Part shown: piece by piece, positions 7,272 through 14,733 of the stretch | Layout of the letters: every line of letters begins with the position of its first letter | How positions within the stretch are numbered: the stretch's first letter is position 1 | NCBI GenBank assembly: GCA_003585735.1 | Contig: NQOH01000001.1 | Location: 462,128 to 481,558 of the forward strand | DNA: 19,431 nt | Source: Gardnerella kenyensis | GTDB taxonomy: Bacteria > Actinomycetota > Actinomycetes > Actinomycetales > Bifidobacteriaceae | Direction: 5' to 3' | Translations under genes and position numbers: made by a program | The notes under the pieces: generated by a model | The model's database searches: none | What the model saw: the letters and a program-made list of their open reading frames with translations, nothing else | What the model was told of the DNA's origin: nothing

Positions 7272-7305
7272 AAAAAGCCTCTTGACGAATTAACGCCAAG
7301 AGGCT
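7271..7305 (-). terminator. Intrinsic terminator of pgi
   Basis: On the minus strand AGCCTCTTG pairs with CAAGAGGCT around a 12-base loop and is followed by a run of T. It lies 36 bases after the pgi stop codon. Confidence 0.9.
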
Positions 7306-7341
7306 ATAAATTAGCAACCGCTAAATAAAACTGCTACGCAA

Positions 7342-9036
7342 TTACTTGCGATGTGCGCGGTAGAAGCGAATCAAGCTCTGGGTAGAAGCATCCTGAGCTG
7401 CCAAAGCTTCATCATCCTTAGAGATTGCAGGAGTAATCTGCTTTGCAAGCTGCTTGCCAAGCTCCACACCCCACTGATCGTAGGAATCCAAGCCCCACAC
7501 AGTACCTTCAACGAAAGTAATGTGCTCGTAGAGAGCAATAAGCTCGCCCAAGCTGAATGGAGTCAAAGCATCGCCAAAGATGGAAGTGGTTGGACGGTTG
7601 CCCTTGAATACGCGAGCTGGAACAATCTCTTCTGGAGTGCCTTCAGCGCGAACTTCGTCTGCAGTCTTACCGAAAGCAAGAGCCTTAGTCTGTGCAAGAT
7701 AGTTGCCCAAGAAGAGCTCGTGCACGTCTTGATCGCCATCCTTAGTAGGATTTGGCGTGTTCACGAAAGCAATGAAATCAGCTGGAATAAGCTGAGTGCC
7801 CTGGTGAATCAACTGGTAGAAAGCGTGCTGGCCGTTAGTGCCTGGCTCGCCCCAGAAGATTTCGCCGGTTTCGCTGGTTACAGGAGTGCCGTCCCAGCGC
7901 ACAGACTTACCGTTGGATTCCATGGTGAGCTGCTGCAAATAAGCTGGGAAGCGGTGCAAGTACTGGTCGTATGGAAGCACAGCGTGGGAAGCAACCTTGT
8001 AGAAGTTGCGGTACCAAACGTTGAGCATACCAAGAAGAACCACAACATTCTTCTCGAATGGTGTTTCAGCGAAGTAAGTGTCGATTGCGTGGAAGCCGTG
8101 CAAGAACTCTTCGAAACGCTCTGGTCCAAGAACCACAGCCAAAGAAGTACCAACAGCGGAATCCACAGAGTAGCGGCCGCCAACCCAGTTCCAGAAGCCA
8201 AAGGCGTTGGTTGGGTTAATGCCGAACTCTTCAACCTTCTCGAGGTTGGTGGAAACAGCCACGAAGTGCTTAGCAACAGCTTCAGCCTTCTTTGCGTCGG
8301 AGCCGTCAATAGCACCGGACTCCTGAAGCTTGTTAAGCAACCAAGTACGAGCGGTACGAGCGTTGGTCAAAGTCTCCAAAGTGGTGAAAGTCTTGGAAAC
8401 GATGATGAACAAAGTGGTTTCTGGATCCAAATCCTTGGTCTTTTCGGCCATGTCGTTTGGATCAATGTTAGAAACGTAGCGAGCGCTAATACCAGCGTCG
8501 GCGTATGGCTTCAAAGCTTCGTAAACCATAACCGGACCCAAGTCGGAACCGCCGATACCAATGTTAACAACAGTCTTAATGGTCTTGCCAGTAACGCCCT
8601 TCCATTCGCCGGAGCGAACCTTGTTGGCGAAATCGTAAATGCGGCCTAATACTTCGCGAACGTCGGCAACGGTGTCCTGACCGTCAACCATAAACTTGCC
8701 TGCGTCCTCAGCTGGGCGACGCAAAGCAGTGTGCAACACTGCACGATCCTCAGTATTATTAATGTGCACGCCGGTGTACATTGCCTTAGTGCGCTCATCA
8801 AGCTTTACAGCCTTTGCAAGATCAGCAAAAAGCTTCAACGTTTCTGGCTTAATCAAATTCTTAGAAAGATCGAAGTGGAGATCTCCAGCTTCGAAGCTCA
8901 ACTTATCCACACGATTTGCATCCTCTGCAAACCACTTCTTCAAGCAGACGCCTTCAGCCTGCAACTCGTCGTAATGCTTCTGCAATGCAGCCCATTCTGG
9001 GGTTTTTACGGCGTCAACTGGCGGATTGATGGCCAT
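7342..9036 (-). CDS. pgi: Glucose-6-phosphate isomerase
   Basis: A 564-residue enzyme that interconverts glucose-6-phosphate and fructose-6-phosphate in the cytoplasm; in bifidobacteria this feeds the fructose-6-phosphate phosphoketolase pathway. Both family signatures are intact: FWNWVGGRYSVDSAVG in the middle and, near the C-terminus, GLDSYDQWGVELGKQLA. The phosphate-binding region NIGIGGSDLGP and SKTFTTLET is also clear. The start is set at ATG 9036 rather than the upstream 9099, because AAAGGA lies about nine bases before it and the product (MAINPPVDAV...) then matches the usual length. Transcribed alone: a terminator follows and tRNA genes lie divergently upstream. A 432-codon frame on the opposite strand is a coding-bias shadow. 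Confidence 0.97.
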   Translation of the reverse strand: MAINPPVDAVKTPEWAALQKHYDELQAEGVCLKKWFAEDANRVDKLSFEAGDLHFDLSKNLIKPETLKLFADLAKAVKLDERTKAMYTGVHINNTEDRAVLHTALRRPAEDAGKFMVDGQDTVADVREVLGRIYDFANKVRSGEWKGVTGKTIKTVVNIGIGGSDLGPVMVYEALKPYADAGISARYVSNIDPNDMAEKTKDLDPETTLFIIVSKTFTTLETLTNARTARTWLLNKLQESGAIDGSDAKKAEAVAKHFVAVSTNLEKVEEFGINPTNAFGFWNWVGGRYSVDSAVGTSLAVVLGPERFEEFLHGFHAIDTYFAETPFEKNVVVLLGMLNVWYRNFYKVASHAVLPYDQYLHRFPAYLQQLTMESNGKSVRWDGTPVTSETGEIFWGEPGTNGQHAFYQLIHQGTQLIPADFIAFVNTPNPTKDGDQDVHELFLGNYLAQTKALAFGKTADEVRAEGTPEEIVPARVFKGNRPTTSIFGDALTPFSLGELIALYEHITFVEGTVWGLDSYDQWGVELGKQLAKQITPAISKDDEALAAQDASTQSLIRFYRAHRK

Positions 9037-9067
9037 TTGTTTTGGTCCTTTCATTTCTCTAACTGAC

Positions 9068-9084
9068 GTGACAGCAATCGTCAC
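9068..9084. promoter_or_regulatory. Inverted repeat in the pgi leader (possible operator)
   Basis: GTGAC and GTCAC face each other across seven bases, 32 bases before the pgi start. This could be a regulator site or a small hairpin in the mRNA; the arms are short and could arise by chance. Confidence 0.25.
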
Positions 9085-9256
9085 TATCATCCAATTCACA
9101 AGATACTCACAAAAGCAGACAGAAACACGCGAAGCTTAACACAAAAACGAACACAAAAACACTGGTAATTTGCGGCGCGCCCGACTGGACAAATGGTAAA
9201 ATATGATATATAGTTATTGATTTGTGCGCGAGTCGCGAATGCGTCTCGGGCAACAT

Positions 9257-9329
9257 GCCGCTTTAGCTCAGTCGGTAGAGCGTCTCCCTCGTAATGAGAA
9301 GGTCGACAGTTCGATTCTGTCAAGCGGCT
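9257..9329 (+). tRNA. tRNA-Thr (anticodon CGT)
   Basis: A 73-base cloverleaf. The acceptor GCCGCTT pairs with AAGCGGC (9322-9328), with discriminator T at 9329. The D-stem is GCTC/GAGC, and the T-arm GACAG/CTGTC carries loop TTCGATT. The anticodon loop CTCGTAA places CGT at 9290-9292, reading ACG. CCA is not encoded. The anticodon stem TCTCC/TGAGA has four pairs and a C-T mismatch at positions 31-39 (bases 9287 and 9295), an oddity for this tRNA. Confidence 0.95.
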
Positions 9330-9339
9330 CTCGACTTAT

Positions 9340-9383
9340 TCGAGCGTGTTAATTCCTCTTTTGTATTACACGCTCGATTATTT
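9340..9383 (+). terminator. Terminator after tRNA-Thr
   Basis: TCGAGCGTGT (9340-9349) pairs with ACACGCTCGA (9368-9377) across an 18-base loop and is followed by TTATTTT. It separates tRNA-Thr from tRNA-Leu, so the two are probably transcribed apart. Confidence 0.7.
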
Positions 9384-9429
9384 TATATAAAATTACATAT
9401 TTATATAAATTATTCTGTATAAGTCGTAT

Positions 9430-9510
9430 GCGCGAGTGGCGAAATGGTAGACGCGCAGGATTTAGGTTCCTGTGTCTTACGACGTGTGGGTTCAAGTCCC
9501 ATCTCGCGCA
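9430..9510 (+). tRNA. tRNA-Leu (anticodon TAG)
   Basis: An 81-base tRNA with a long variable arm, as expected for leucine. The acceptor GCGCGAG pairs with CTCGCGC, with discriminator A at 9510. The anticodon stem is CAGGA/TCCTG, with loop TTTAGGT placing TAG at 9463-9465 (reads CUA and related codons). The T-arm is GTGGG/CCCAT with loop TTCAAGT. CCA is not encoded. Confidence 0.96.
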
Positions 9511-9526
9511 CGAGATTTTGATCATT

Positions 9527-9590
9527 CCGTTGCGCTTATTCAGTTGCGCTTATTACGTTTCGCTTATTCATTTATTCCGTTACGTTTATT
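9527..9590. repeat. Tandem repeat of 14-bp units overlapping the rdgB stop
   Basis: Units CCGTTGCGCTTATT (9527-9540), CAGTTGCGCTTATT (9541-9554) and ACGTTTCGCTTATT (9555-9568), then an 8-bp partial, then CCGTTACGTTTATT (9577-9590). On the gene's strand each unit carries GAATAA or AATAA, the same as the last Glu codon plus stop of rdgB at 9586-9591. Confidence 0.8.
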
Positions 9591-10272
9591 CCGTAATAAA
9601 CAGCGCCCGCAATTCCGGCAAAAGCGCGCGCAAAGCGTACCCACGGTGAGAAATAGCGTCCTTTTCTTCCTTAGTTAATTCAGCGCTAGTCAAACCTTCC
9701 ATTTGCACACCGTCGCGAATCGGCTGCTCATCCGGCACAAAAAGCGGATCGTAACCAAAACCGTTATTTCCACGCTCTTGGCGAATCAAACGCCCAATCA
9801 TCTCACCAACGCGCACAGTTTCGAATCCGTGCGCATGCGACATCACGCTACCTTCTGGCACTTCACTGCAATCGTCAGGAATAGCAAGAGCGGCAGCGCA
9901 ACGGAAACGCGCTGTGCGGAATCGATCTGGAATATCCTCAATTTGGCGAAGAAGAAGCGCATTATTAGCTTTATCGTCTCCGTGCACTCCACTCCACCTA
10001 GCAGACAAAATTCCAGGAGCAGCGCCAAGAACATCAACAATAATGCCTGAATCGTCCGCAATAGCCGGGTAACCAGTTCTTGAAGCAACATCGCGAGCCT
10101 TAAGCAACGCGTTCTGCTCAAAAGTAACCCCTGTTTCTACTGGATCTGGCAAACCAAGCGACCCGGCAGTAACTAGCTCAAACTGATCCGCTAATTGCGC
10201 CAACTGCTCTTTTAAAATGCGCTTAATTTCAACGAGTTTTCCCTCATTATGTGTTGCCACAACAAGTTTCAC
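9586..10272 (-). CDS. rdgB: dITP/XTP pyrophosphatase (RdgB/HAM1 family)
   Basis: A 228-residue nucleotide-cleaning enzyme that hydrolyses dITP, ITP and XTP to monophosphates, keeping deaminated purines out of DNA and RNA. Signatures are the N-terminal ATHNEGKLVEI (residues 6-16, nucleotide-binding), the DDSGIIVDVLGAAPGILSARW core with catalytic acidic residues, GFGYDPLF, and the C-terminal SHRGYALRAL. All expected motifs are intact and the length is slightly long. The start is GTG at 10272, supported by GAAGGAG seven bases upstream. It sits 132 bases after rph on the same strand, a pairing often seen in actinobacteria. The spacer between them is largely a tandem array, and the stop codon lies inside another. 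Confidence 0.96.
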   Translation of the reverse strand: MKLVVATHNEGKLVEIKRILKEQLAQLADQFELVTAGSLGLPDPVETGVTFEQNALLKARDVASRTGYPAIADDSGIIVDVLGAAPGILSARWSGVHGDDKANNALLLRQIEDIPDRFRTARFRCAAALAIPDDCSEVPEGSVMSHAHGFETVRVGEMIGRLIRQERGNNGFGYDPLFVPDEQPIRDGVQMEGLTSAELTKEEKDAISHRGYALRALLPELRALFITE

Positions 10273-10336
10273 GCCCGCTCTCCTTCAGTCTATCTACTTG
10301 CTATTTATTATTTAGTTATTTATTATTTCGATACTT

Positions 10337-10407
10337 ATTATTTCGCTACGTGCTATTTCGCTACGTGCTATTTAGCTACGCGCTATTTAGCTATTCACTA
10401 CTTGCTA
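10337..10407. repeat. Tandem repeat, 4 x 15 bp, between rph and rdgB
   Basis: Units at 10337-10351, 10352-10366 (GCTATTTCGCTACGT), 10367-10381 (GCTATTTAGCTACGC) and 10382-10396, with degenerate copies on both sides. On the gene's strand the unit TAGCGAAATAGCACG nearly repeats the rph terminus TAGCGAAATAGCA, which includes its last codons and stop. The array therefore looks like copies of the gene end. Confidence 0.85.
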
Positions 10408-11166
10408 TTTCGCTAAAGCTTCTTTTTGCGCCGCCTGCAACTCGAGATTACCTTTAGTCGCTAAATCAAGCAAAGTATTTAATTCGTTGCGATTAAACGG
10501 ACGATGCTCAGCAGTGCCTTGAATTTCAATAAATGTGCCGGAACCAGTCATAGCTACATTCATGTCTGTCATAGCTTGGCTGTCTTCAACATAAGGCAAA
10601 TCAAGCATAGGCGTGCCGTTAATAACGCCCACAGAAACAGCTGAAATAGAATCCTTAATAACGCTTGAAGCGGAACGAATATGACCATTCTTTTCCGCCC
10701 AATTAAGCGCATCTACCAAAGCCACGTAAGCGCCTGTTACAGAAGCCGTGCGAGTTCCGCCATCTGCTTGCAAAACATCACAGTCGATTTGAATTTGGCA
10801 CTCACCCATTGCCTTCATATCCACAACTCCGCGCAAGCAACGTCCAATAAGACGGCTGATTTCATGCGTGCGGCCTCCTATTTTTCCGCGCACAGATTCG
10901 CGATCAGTACGCTCAGCCGTAGCTCTAGGAAGCATAGAATATTCAGCTGTTACCCAGCCCAAACCAGAATCTCTGCGCCAACGAGGAACGCCAACCGTAA
11001 AAGTTGCGGTGCACATAACGCGCGTATTGCCGCACTCAATTAAAACAGAGCCTTCAGGAACGTCAGTAAATTTACGGGTTATTCGCACTGGGCGAAGCTC
11101 GTCAACAGCGCGACCATCAACACGAATAGTTTTAACAGATTCCAACATATCCTTGATTTGAGTCAT
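10405..11166 (-). CDS. rph: Ribonuclease PH
   Basis: A 253-residue phosphorolytic 3'-5' exoribonuclease that trims tRNA 3' ends using phosphate. Landmarks are the N-terminal RVDGRAVDELRPVRI, GWVTAEYSMLPRAT, the phosphate-site region LIGRCLRGVVD, CDVLQADGGTRTASVTGAYVAL, and the acidic site in LPYVEDSQAMTDMNVAMTGSG. All are intact and the length fits. The ATG at 11166 has no clear Shine-Dalgarno and lies 37 bases after the ABC-F stop, so it may be coupled to it. Downstream is rdgB. Its last codons and TAG stop form the first unit of the following tandem array. Confidence 0.96.
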   Translation of the reverse strand: MTQIKDMLESVKTIRVDGRAVDELRPVRITRKFTDVPEGSVLIECGNTRVMCTATFTVGVPRWRRDSGLGWVTAEYSMLPRATAERTDRESVRGKIGGRTHEISRLIGRCLRGVVDMKAMGECQIQIDCDVLQADGGTRTASVTGAYVALVDALNWAEKNGHIRSASSVIKDSISAVSVGVINGTPMLDLPYVEDSQAMTDMNVAMTGSGTFIEIQGTAEHRPFNRNELNTLLDLATKGNLELQAAQKEALAK

Positions 11167-11203
11167 AACTCACAAATTTAGCACGTGGCGGTTATCTTCT
11201 AAA

Positions 11204-13351
11204 TCACTGCAGCTGCTCAGAAAGTTCCATCCACTCTTCTTCAAGATCGCTAGTTTCTTTTGCGTTTTGTTGCAATTCTTCGTTAAGAGCTTGCAATCCT
11301 ACGAAGTCGCTTGGATCATGAGAAGCCATTTGCGATTCAATATTTGATTTTTGATCCTCAAGTTTTGCAAGTTTTCTCTCGATTGCTGCCACGCGTCTAG
11401 TTGCATCGTGATAAGCTTTGCCGGTTAGTTTCGGCGCGCTTACTGAATACGCACTTGCTGCACTTTCTGCAGCACTTTCAGAACTTCCCGCACTTTCCGC
11501 ACTTGCTGAATTTATGCCGCTACTTTCGCTACTTTTTCTACTATCGCTACTTTCGCTACCATTTTTAGTTTTTGCAGAATTAATATTATTTTCGTGCTCG
11601 CATTGCAATTTTTCTACAATTTGCAAATACTCGTCCACGCCACCCGGAAGATGACGGATTTTGCCGTCAATAAGCGCAAACTGCTGGTCAGTTACGCGCT
11701 CAAGCAAATAGCGATCGTGCGAAACAACAATCAGCGTGCCAGGCCACGTGTCAAGCAAATCTTCCATAACAGCGAGCATATCGGTGTCGAGATCGTTTCC
11801 AGGCTCGTCCATAATCAGCACGTTCGGCTCGTTTAGAAGAATCAAAAGCAATTGCATACGTCGCTTTTGACCGCCCGAAAGATCCGCAATCGGCGTCATA
11901 AGCTGTTCCGGCTTAAAACCAAGACGCTCCATAAGCTGACCAGGAGTCACTTCCTTGCCGTCAATAATGTAACTTGGCTTGTATCTACTTAAAACTTCCT
12001 TAACTTTATATTTTCCAAGCTTTTCAAGCTCTTCCAAACGCTGCGAAAGCACCGCAAATTTTACGGTTTTACCAATATTCACGCGGCCAACAGTAGGTTT
12101 TAGCGAGCCGTCAATAATGCTTAATAGCGTTGATTTTCCAGCACCGTTTGCGCCAACAATTCCGAAACGATCTCCTGGTCCTATTAGCCATGTTGCATTG
12201 TCGAGAATCATGCGGCCTGTAATAGTTTTTCGTTCTGCTGCCGCAGTTTCCAGATTTTCTTCGTAAAAGTTTTCTTGATTTTCGTCGACTGCAATCGTAA
12301 CGCTTCCTACGTGAGTTGGTTGCGCAAAAGCAGATTCTACAATGTCGACTTTATTTGATTTTTCCGCAGTACCGGCGCTTTCCGAAGTAACGGCACTTTC
12401 TGTAGTACCGGCGCTTTCCGCAATATCTGGATCAATATTTTTTAGTTGATTAGCGTCGTCAAAAATTTGCGTAACATCAATCAAATCAACAACTTGCTTA
12501 CCAAGACGCGAAGTTGCCATTTTCTTCAATTCCAAAGTATCGCGCATTGGCGGCACGTCTGCAATAAGCTCGCGCGCCTGCTTTACGTGGAACTTCTGCT
12601 TAGTTGAACGCGCACGAGCGCCGCGTGAAAGCCAAGCCAACTCTTTACGCGCCAAATTTCTGCGACGCTCCTCGCGCACATCCGCCTGACGCTCGCGCTC
12701 AACTCGCTGAAGCATGTAAGCACTGTAGCCGCCTTCGAACGGATCAATCACGCCGTCATGAACTTCCCACATAGACGTGCAAACTTCATCCAAAAACCAA
12801 CGGTCGTGCGTCACAATCAAAAGCGCGCCCTGACCATCCTGCCAGCGGTGAAGCAAGTGCTCAGCAAGCCAGTGAATCGTCACCACATCCAAGTGGTTAG
12901 TAGGCTCGTCCAAAGCCAAAATATCCCAGTCGTGAAGAAGCAATCTTGCCAAATCCGCGCGCCTACGCTGGCCGCCGGAAAGCGTACCAATTTTCGCTTC
13001 CAAATTGATTCCGCCAAGAAGAGCCTCTACGATTTCGCGCGAACGCGTATCTGCAGCCCACTCGTAATCTTCACGATTTTCCAACGCAGCCTCGCGCACA
13101 GTATCGTTGTCGTTTAAAGGATCGCGCTGATCGAGTATGCCAAAAGTAAGACCGCCGCGTTTAGTTACGCGCCCGGAATCAGGCTTAATATGCCCAGAAA
13201 GCAAGCGAAGCAGAGTCGACTTTCCGTCACCATTTTTACCAACAATACCAATTCTGTCGCCTTCAAAAACGCCTTGCGTTACGTCAGTAAAAATCGTTTT
13301 TGTAGCAAATTCCAGCGAAACTCGTTCTAATCCCAAATCATACGTAGGCAT
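11204..13351 (-). CDS. ABC-F family ATPase, Uup-like
   Basis: A 715-residue soluble protein with two ABC domains and no membrane segment. Domain 1 has Walker A GKNGDGKS (38-45), signature LSGGQ (124-128) and LDEPTNHLD with Glu149. Domain 2 has GANGAGKS (400-407), LSGGQ (491-495) and MDEPGNDLD with Glu516. A charged linker (about 215-280) joins them, and a C-terminal coiled coil (about 645-715) resembles Uup. ABC-F proteins act on the ribosome; Uup is also linked to DNA stability. Two Ser/Ala/Glu-rich inserts (309-335 and 598-638) are encoded by short DNA repeats. The start has no Shine-Dalgarno, and TATATT lies eight bases before it, so a leaderless message is possible. It is divergent from rnc and heads the rph-rdgB cluster. 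Confidence 0.93.
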   Translation of the reverse strand: MPTYDLGLERVSLEFATKTIFTDVTQGVFEGDRIGIVGKNGDGKSTLLRLLSGHIKPDSGRVTKRGGLTFGILDQRDPLNDNDTVREAALENREDYEWAADTRSREIVEALLGGINLEAKIGTLSGGQRRRADLARLLLHDWDILALDEPTNHLDVVTIHWLAEHLLHRWQDGQGALLIVTHDRWFLDEVCTSMWEVHDGVIDPFEGGYSAYMLQRVERERQADVREERRRNLARKELAWLSRGARARSTKQKFHVKQARELIADVPPMRDTLELKKMATSRLGKQVVDLIDVTQIFDDANQLKNIDPDIAESAGTTESAVTSESAGTAEKSNKVDIVESAFAQPTHVGSVTIAVDENQENFYEENLETAAAERKTITGRMILDNATWLIGPGDRFGIVGANGAGKSTLLSIIDGSLKPTVGRVNIGKTVKFAVLSQRLEELEKLGKYKVKEVLSRYKPSYIIDGKEVTPGQLMERLGFKPEQLMTPIADLSGGQKRRMQLLLILLNEPNVLIMDEPGNDLDTDMLAVMEDLLDTWPGTLIVVSHDRYLLERVTDQQFALIDGKIRHLPGGVDEYLQIVEKLQCEHENNINSAKTKNGSESSDSRKSSESSGINSASAESAGSSESAAESAASAYSVSAPKLTGKAYHDATRRVAAIERKLAKLEDQKSNIESQMASHDPSDFVGLQALNEELQQNAKETSDLEEEWMELSEQLQ

Positions 13352-13359
13352 AATGCATA

Positions 13360-13365
13360 AATATA
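13360..13365 (-). promoter_or_regulatory. Possible -10 box of the ABC-F gene
   Basis: TATATT on the minus strand ends eight bases before the ATG. No good -35 box lies 16-18 bases upstream, and there is no Shine-Dalgarno. Confidence 0.35.
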
Positions 13366-13390
13366 GCTGCAGACTTATACGAACAGATTT

Positions 13391-13443
13391 AATCTAACGT
13401 AATCTAATCTAACTTAATCTAAATTAATCTAACTTAATCTAAA
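13391..13443. repeat. Short tandem repeat AATCTAA, about 10-bp period, in a divergent promoter region
   Basis: About six AATCTAA copies lie between the divergent starts of the ABC-F gene and rnc, the last three on a strict 10-bp spacing (AATCTAAATT, AATCTAACTT, AATCTAAAA). The spacing is close to one helical turn, so an operator or UP-like role is possible, but slippage alone could explain it. Confidence 0.75.
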
Positions 13444-13467
13444 AGCGTGCGTGTTGGCAATGTGGAC

Positions 13468-13473
13468 TATAAT
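13468..13473 (+). promoter_or_regulatory. -10 box of rnc (leaderless type)
   Basis: TATAAT ends nine bases before the ATG at 13483, so transcription should begin within about three bases of the start codon. No -35 consensus is visible. Confidence 0.6.
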
Positions 13474-13482
13474 AGTGCTGTT

Positions 13483-14292
13483 ATGAATAATCAAAATAAT
13501 CAAGAAAATCAGCACGAAGCTATGACGGAAAATATTGCAAGTGGAGTTTTAAGATTAGATGACGGCGAGGCTCGCGCCGGGGATCCAACGCAGGAACTTT
13601 TAAGCGCTTTAGGCACAACAATTTCGCCAGATCTTTTGGTTGAAGCACTTACGCATCGCTCGTTTTCGCATGAGCATCCGGGTACGCGCAATTATGAGCG
13701 ACTCGAGTTTTTGGGAGATGCTGTGCTTGAGTTGGTTTCTACAGAAACGCTATTTTCTGCGCATCCAGACATGACGGAAGGGCAGCTTGCAAAAATGCGA
13801 GCGAAAGCTGTGTCTGAATGGGCACTTTCTGCTGTTGCGCGCGAAAAATTGCATGTTGGGCCGTATATTTTGCTTGGCCGCGGCGAAATGGAACAAGGCG
13901 GAAGTAATAAGGATTCGATTCTTTGCGATATTGTTGAGGCGCTTATTGGTGCGACTTTCGTGGAGCACGGTATTGATGAAGCGCGCGCGGTTGTGCATCG
14001 TTTGATTGATGATACTTTGGCGGAAGTGCTTACGGAAGGCCCGGCGCTTGATTGGAAGACTTCGCTTACTGTTAAAGCGCACGATATGGGTTTGGCGGAT
14101 CCGGAGTACCGTATGTCGGTTTCTGGGCCGGAATATGCTCTAATTTTTGAAGCGCGCGCGGTTTTGGCTAATGATGATGGCGACGAAGTGCTGGGTGTTG
14201 GAAGTGGATCTAGCAAACGCAAAGCGCAACTCGCTGCTGCCGAAATCGCGTGGCACGCACTCGACGCGCGCGCGAATTCCACTAACGAGTGA
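13483..14292 (+). CDS. rnc: Ribonuclease III
   Basis: A 269-residue double-strand-specific endoribonuclease that processes rRNA precursors and structured mRNAs. The catalytic signature ERLEFLGDA is at residues 72-80, with acidic residues Glu75 and Asp79 plus Asp149 and Glu152 (in DIVEALIGA). A C-terminal dsRNA-binding domain (about 189-262) ends in the typical GSGSSKRKAQLAAAEIA. The frame also stays open to a GTG at 13447, but TATAAT at 13468-13473 falls inside that extension, so ATG 13483 is chosen. There is no Shine-Dalgarno, so the message is probably leaderless. The first 30 residues are a Gln/Asn-rich tail. It is divergent from the ABC-F gene and convergent with rpmF; in Mycobacterium the yceD-rnc order is co-directional. 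Confidence 0.95.
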   Translation: MNNQNNQENQHEAMTENIASGVLRLDDGEARAGDPTQELLSALGTTISPDLLVEALTHRSFSHEHPGTRNYERLEFLGDAVLELVSTETLFSAHPDMTEGQLAKMRAKAVSEWALSAVAREKLHVGPYILLGRGEMEQGGSNKDSILCDIVEALIGATFVEHGIDEARAVVHRLIDDTLAEVLTEGPALDWKTSLTVKAHDMGLADPEYRMSVSGPEYALIFEARAVLANDDGDEVLGVGSGSSKRKAQLAAAEIAWHALDARANSTNE

Positions 14293-14295
14293 ATG

Positions 14296-14415
14296 CTCCA
14301 AACGCGAGACAGTAATCTCACAAATGGAGCACAGAGCAACAATAAACCCTCCAAACACGAGATAAAATTCCCACGTTTGGAGCAATACACCAACACAAAC
14401 CCTCCAAACGCGAGA
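14296..14415. repeat. 53-bp tandem repeat with internal hairpins after rnc
   Basis: CTCCAAAC.CGAGA occurs at 14296-14309, 14349-14362 and 14402-14415, exactly 53 bp apart. The first two units also share TGGAGC and a final AAACC. Within each full unit CTCCA and TGGAG face each other and can pair; unit 2 has CTCCAAAC against GTTTGGAG. The third unit is cut short by the terminator. The array starts four bases after the rnc stop, in its 3' untranslated region. Confidence 0.85.
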
Positions 14416-14421
14416 AAAAAG

Positions 14422-14454
14422 AAAACCCTGCCACCCGTCGATGGCAGGGTTTTT
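14422..14454. terminator. Bidirectional terminator between rnc and rpmF
   Basis: CCCTGCCA (14426-14433) pairs with TGGCAGGG (14442-14449) across eight bases. It is flanked by A-run on the left and T-run on the right, so it can stop both the convergent rnc and rpmF transcripts. Confidence 0.93.
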
Positions 14455-14465
14455 ATAAATACAAC

Positions 14466-14660
14466 CTACTTGTTGTGTGCGGAGCGAATAGCTTCGCGAT
14501 AAACGCGGCCGCGGAAAGTTCCGCAGGATGGGCAAGCCATGTGTGGGAATGCCTCAGAACCGCAGTTCGGGCAAGTCACAGTCTGCACGGCAGACGCCTT
14601 CCAATTAGCGCGACGCGAATGCGTATTAGCACGCGAGGTCTTGTATTTAGGCAGTGCCAT
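14466..14660 (-). CDS. rpmF: 50S ribosomal protein L32, zinc-binding form
   Basis: A 64-residue ribosomal protein. The N-terminus MALPKYKTSRANTHSRRANW is typical of L32. Two Cys pairs, CPNC and CPSC, form a zinc ribbon, so this is the zinc-dependent paralogue type and not the Cys-less form made in zinc starvation. AGAGGAAAAATT precedes the ATG. It follows yceD on the same strand, the conserved yceD-rpmF pairing, and ends before the bidirectional terminator. Confidence 0.96.
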   Translation of the reverse strand: MALPKYKTSRANTHSRRANWKASAVQTVTCPNCGSEAFPHMACPSCGTFRGRVYREAIRSAHNK

Positions 14661-14733
14661 AATTTTTCCTCTATTTCGTTCAATCGATTGAGCTTAAGCG
14701 TTCTGTATATTACAGCAAGCGCCGTACAATTTA

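Noticed and set aside
7351..8649. A 432-codon plus-strand open frame opposite pgi
   Set aside because: It lies wholly inside pgi on the other strand, has no Shine-Dalgarno or domain, and its length is explained by codon bias of pgi; Pgi matches its family throughout.
9096..9323. A 75-codon minus-strand frame covering tRNA-Thr
   Set aside because: It overlaps a well-formed tRNA gene and resembles the usual false protein calls made across tRNA genes.
13692..14396. A 234-codon minus-strand frame opposite rnc
   Set aside because: It is antisense to a clear RNase III gene, is Ser/Arg-rich with no recognisable fold, and runs through the 53-bp repeats.
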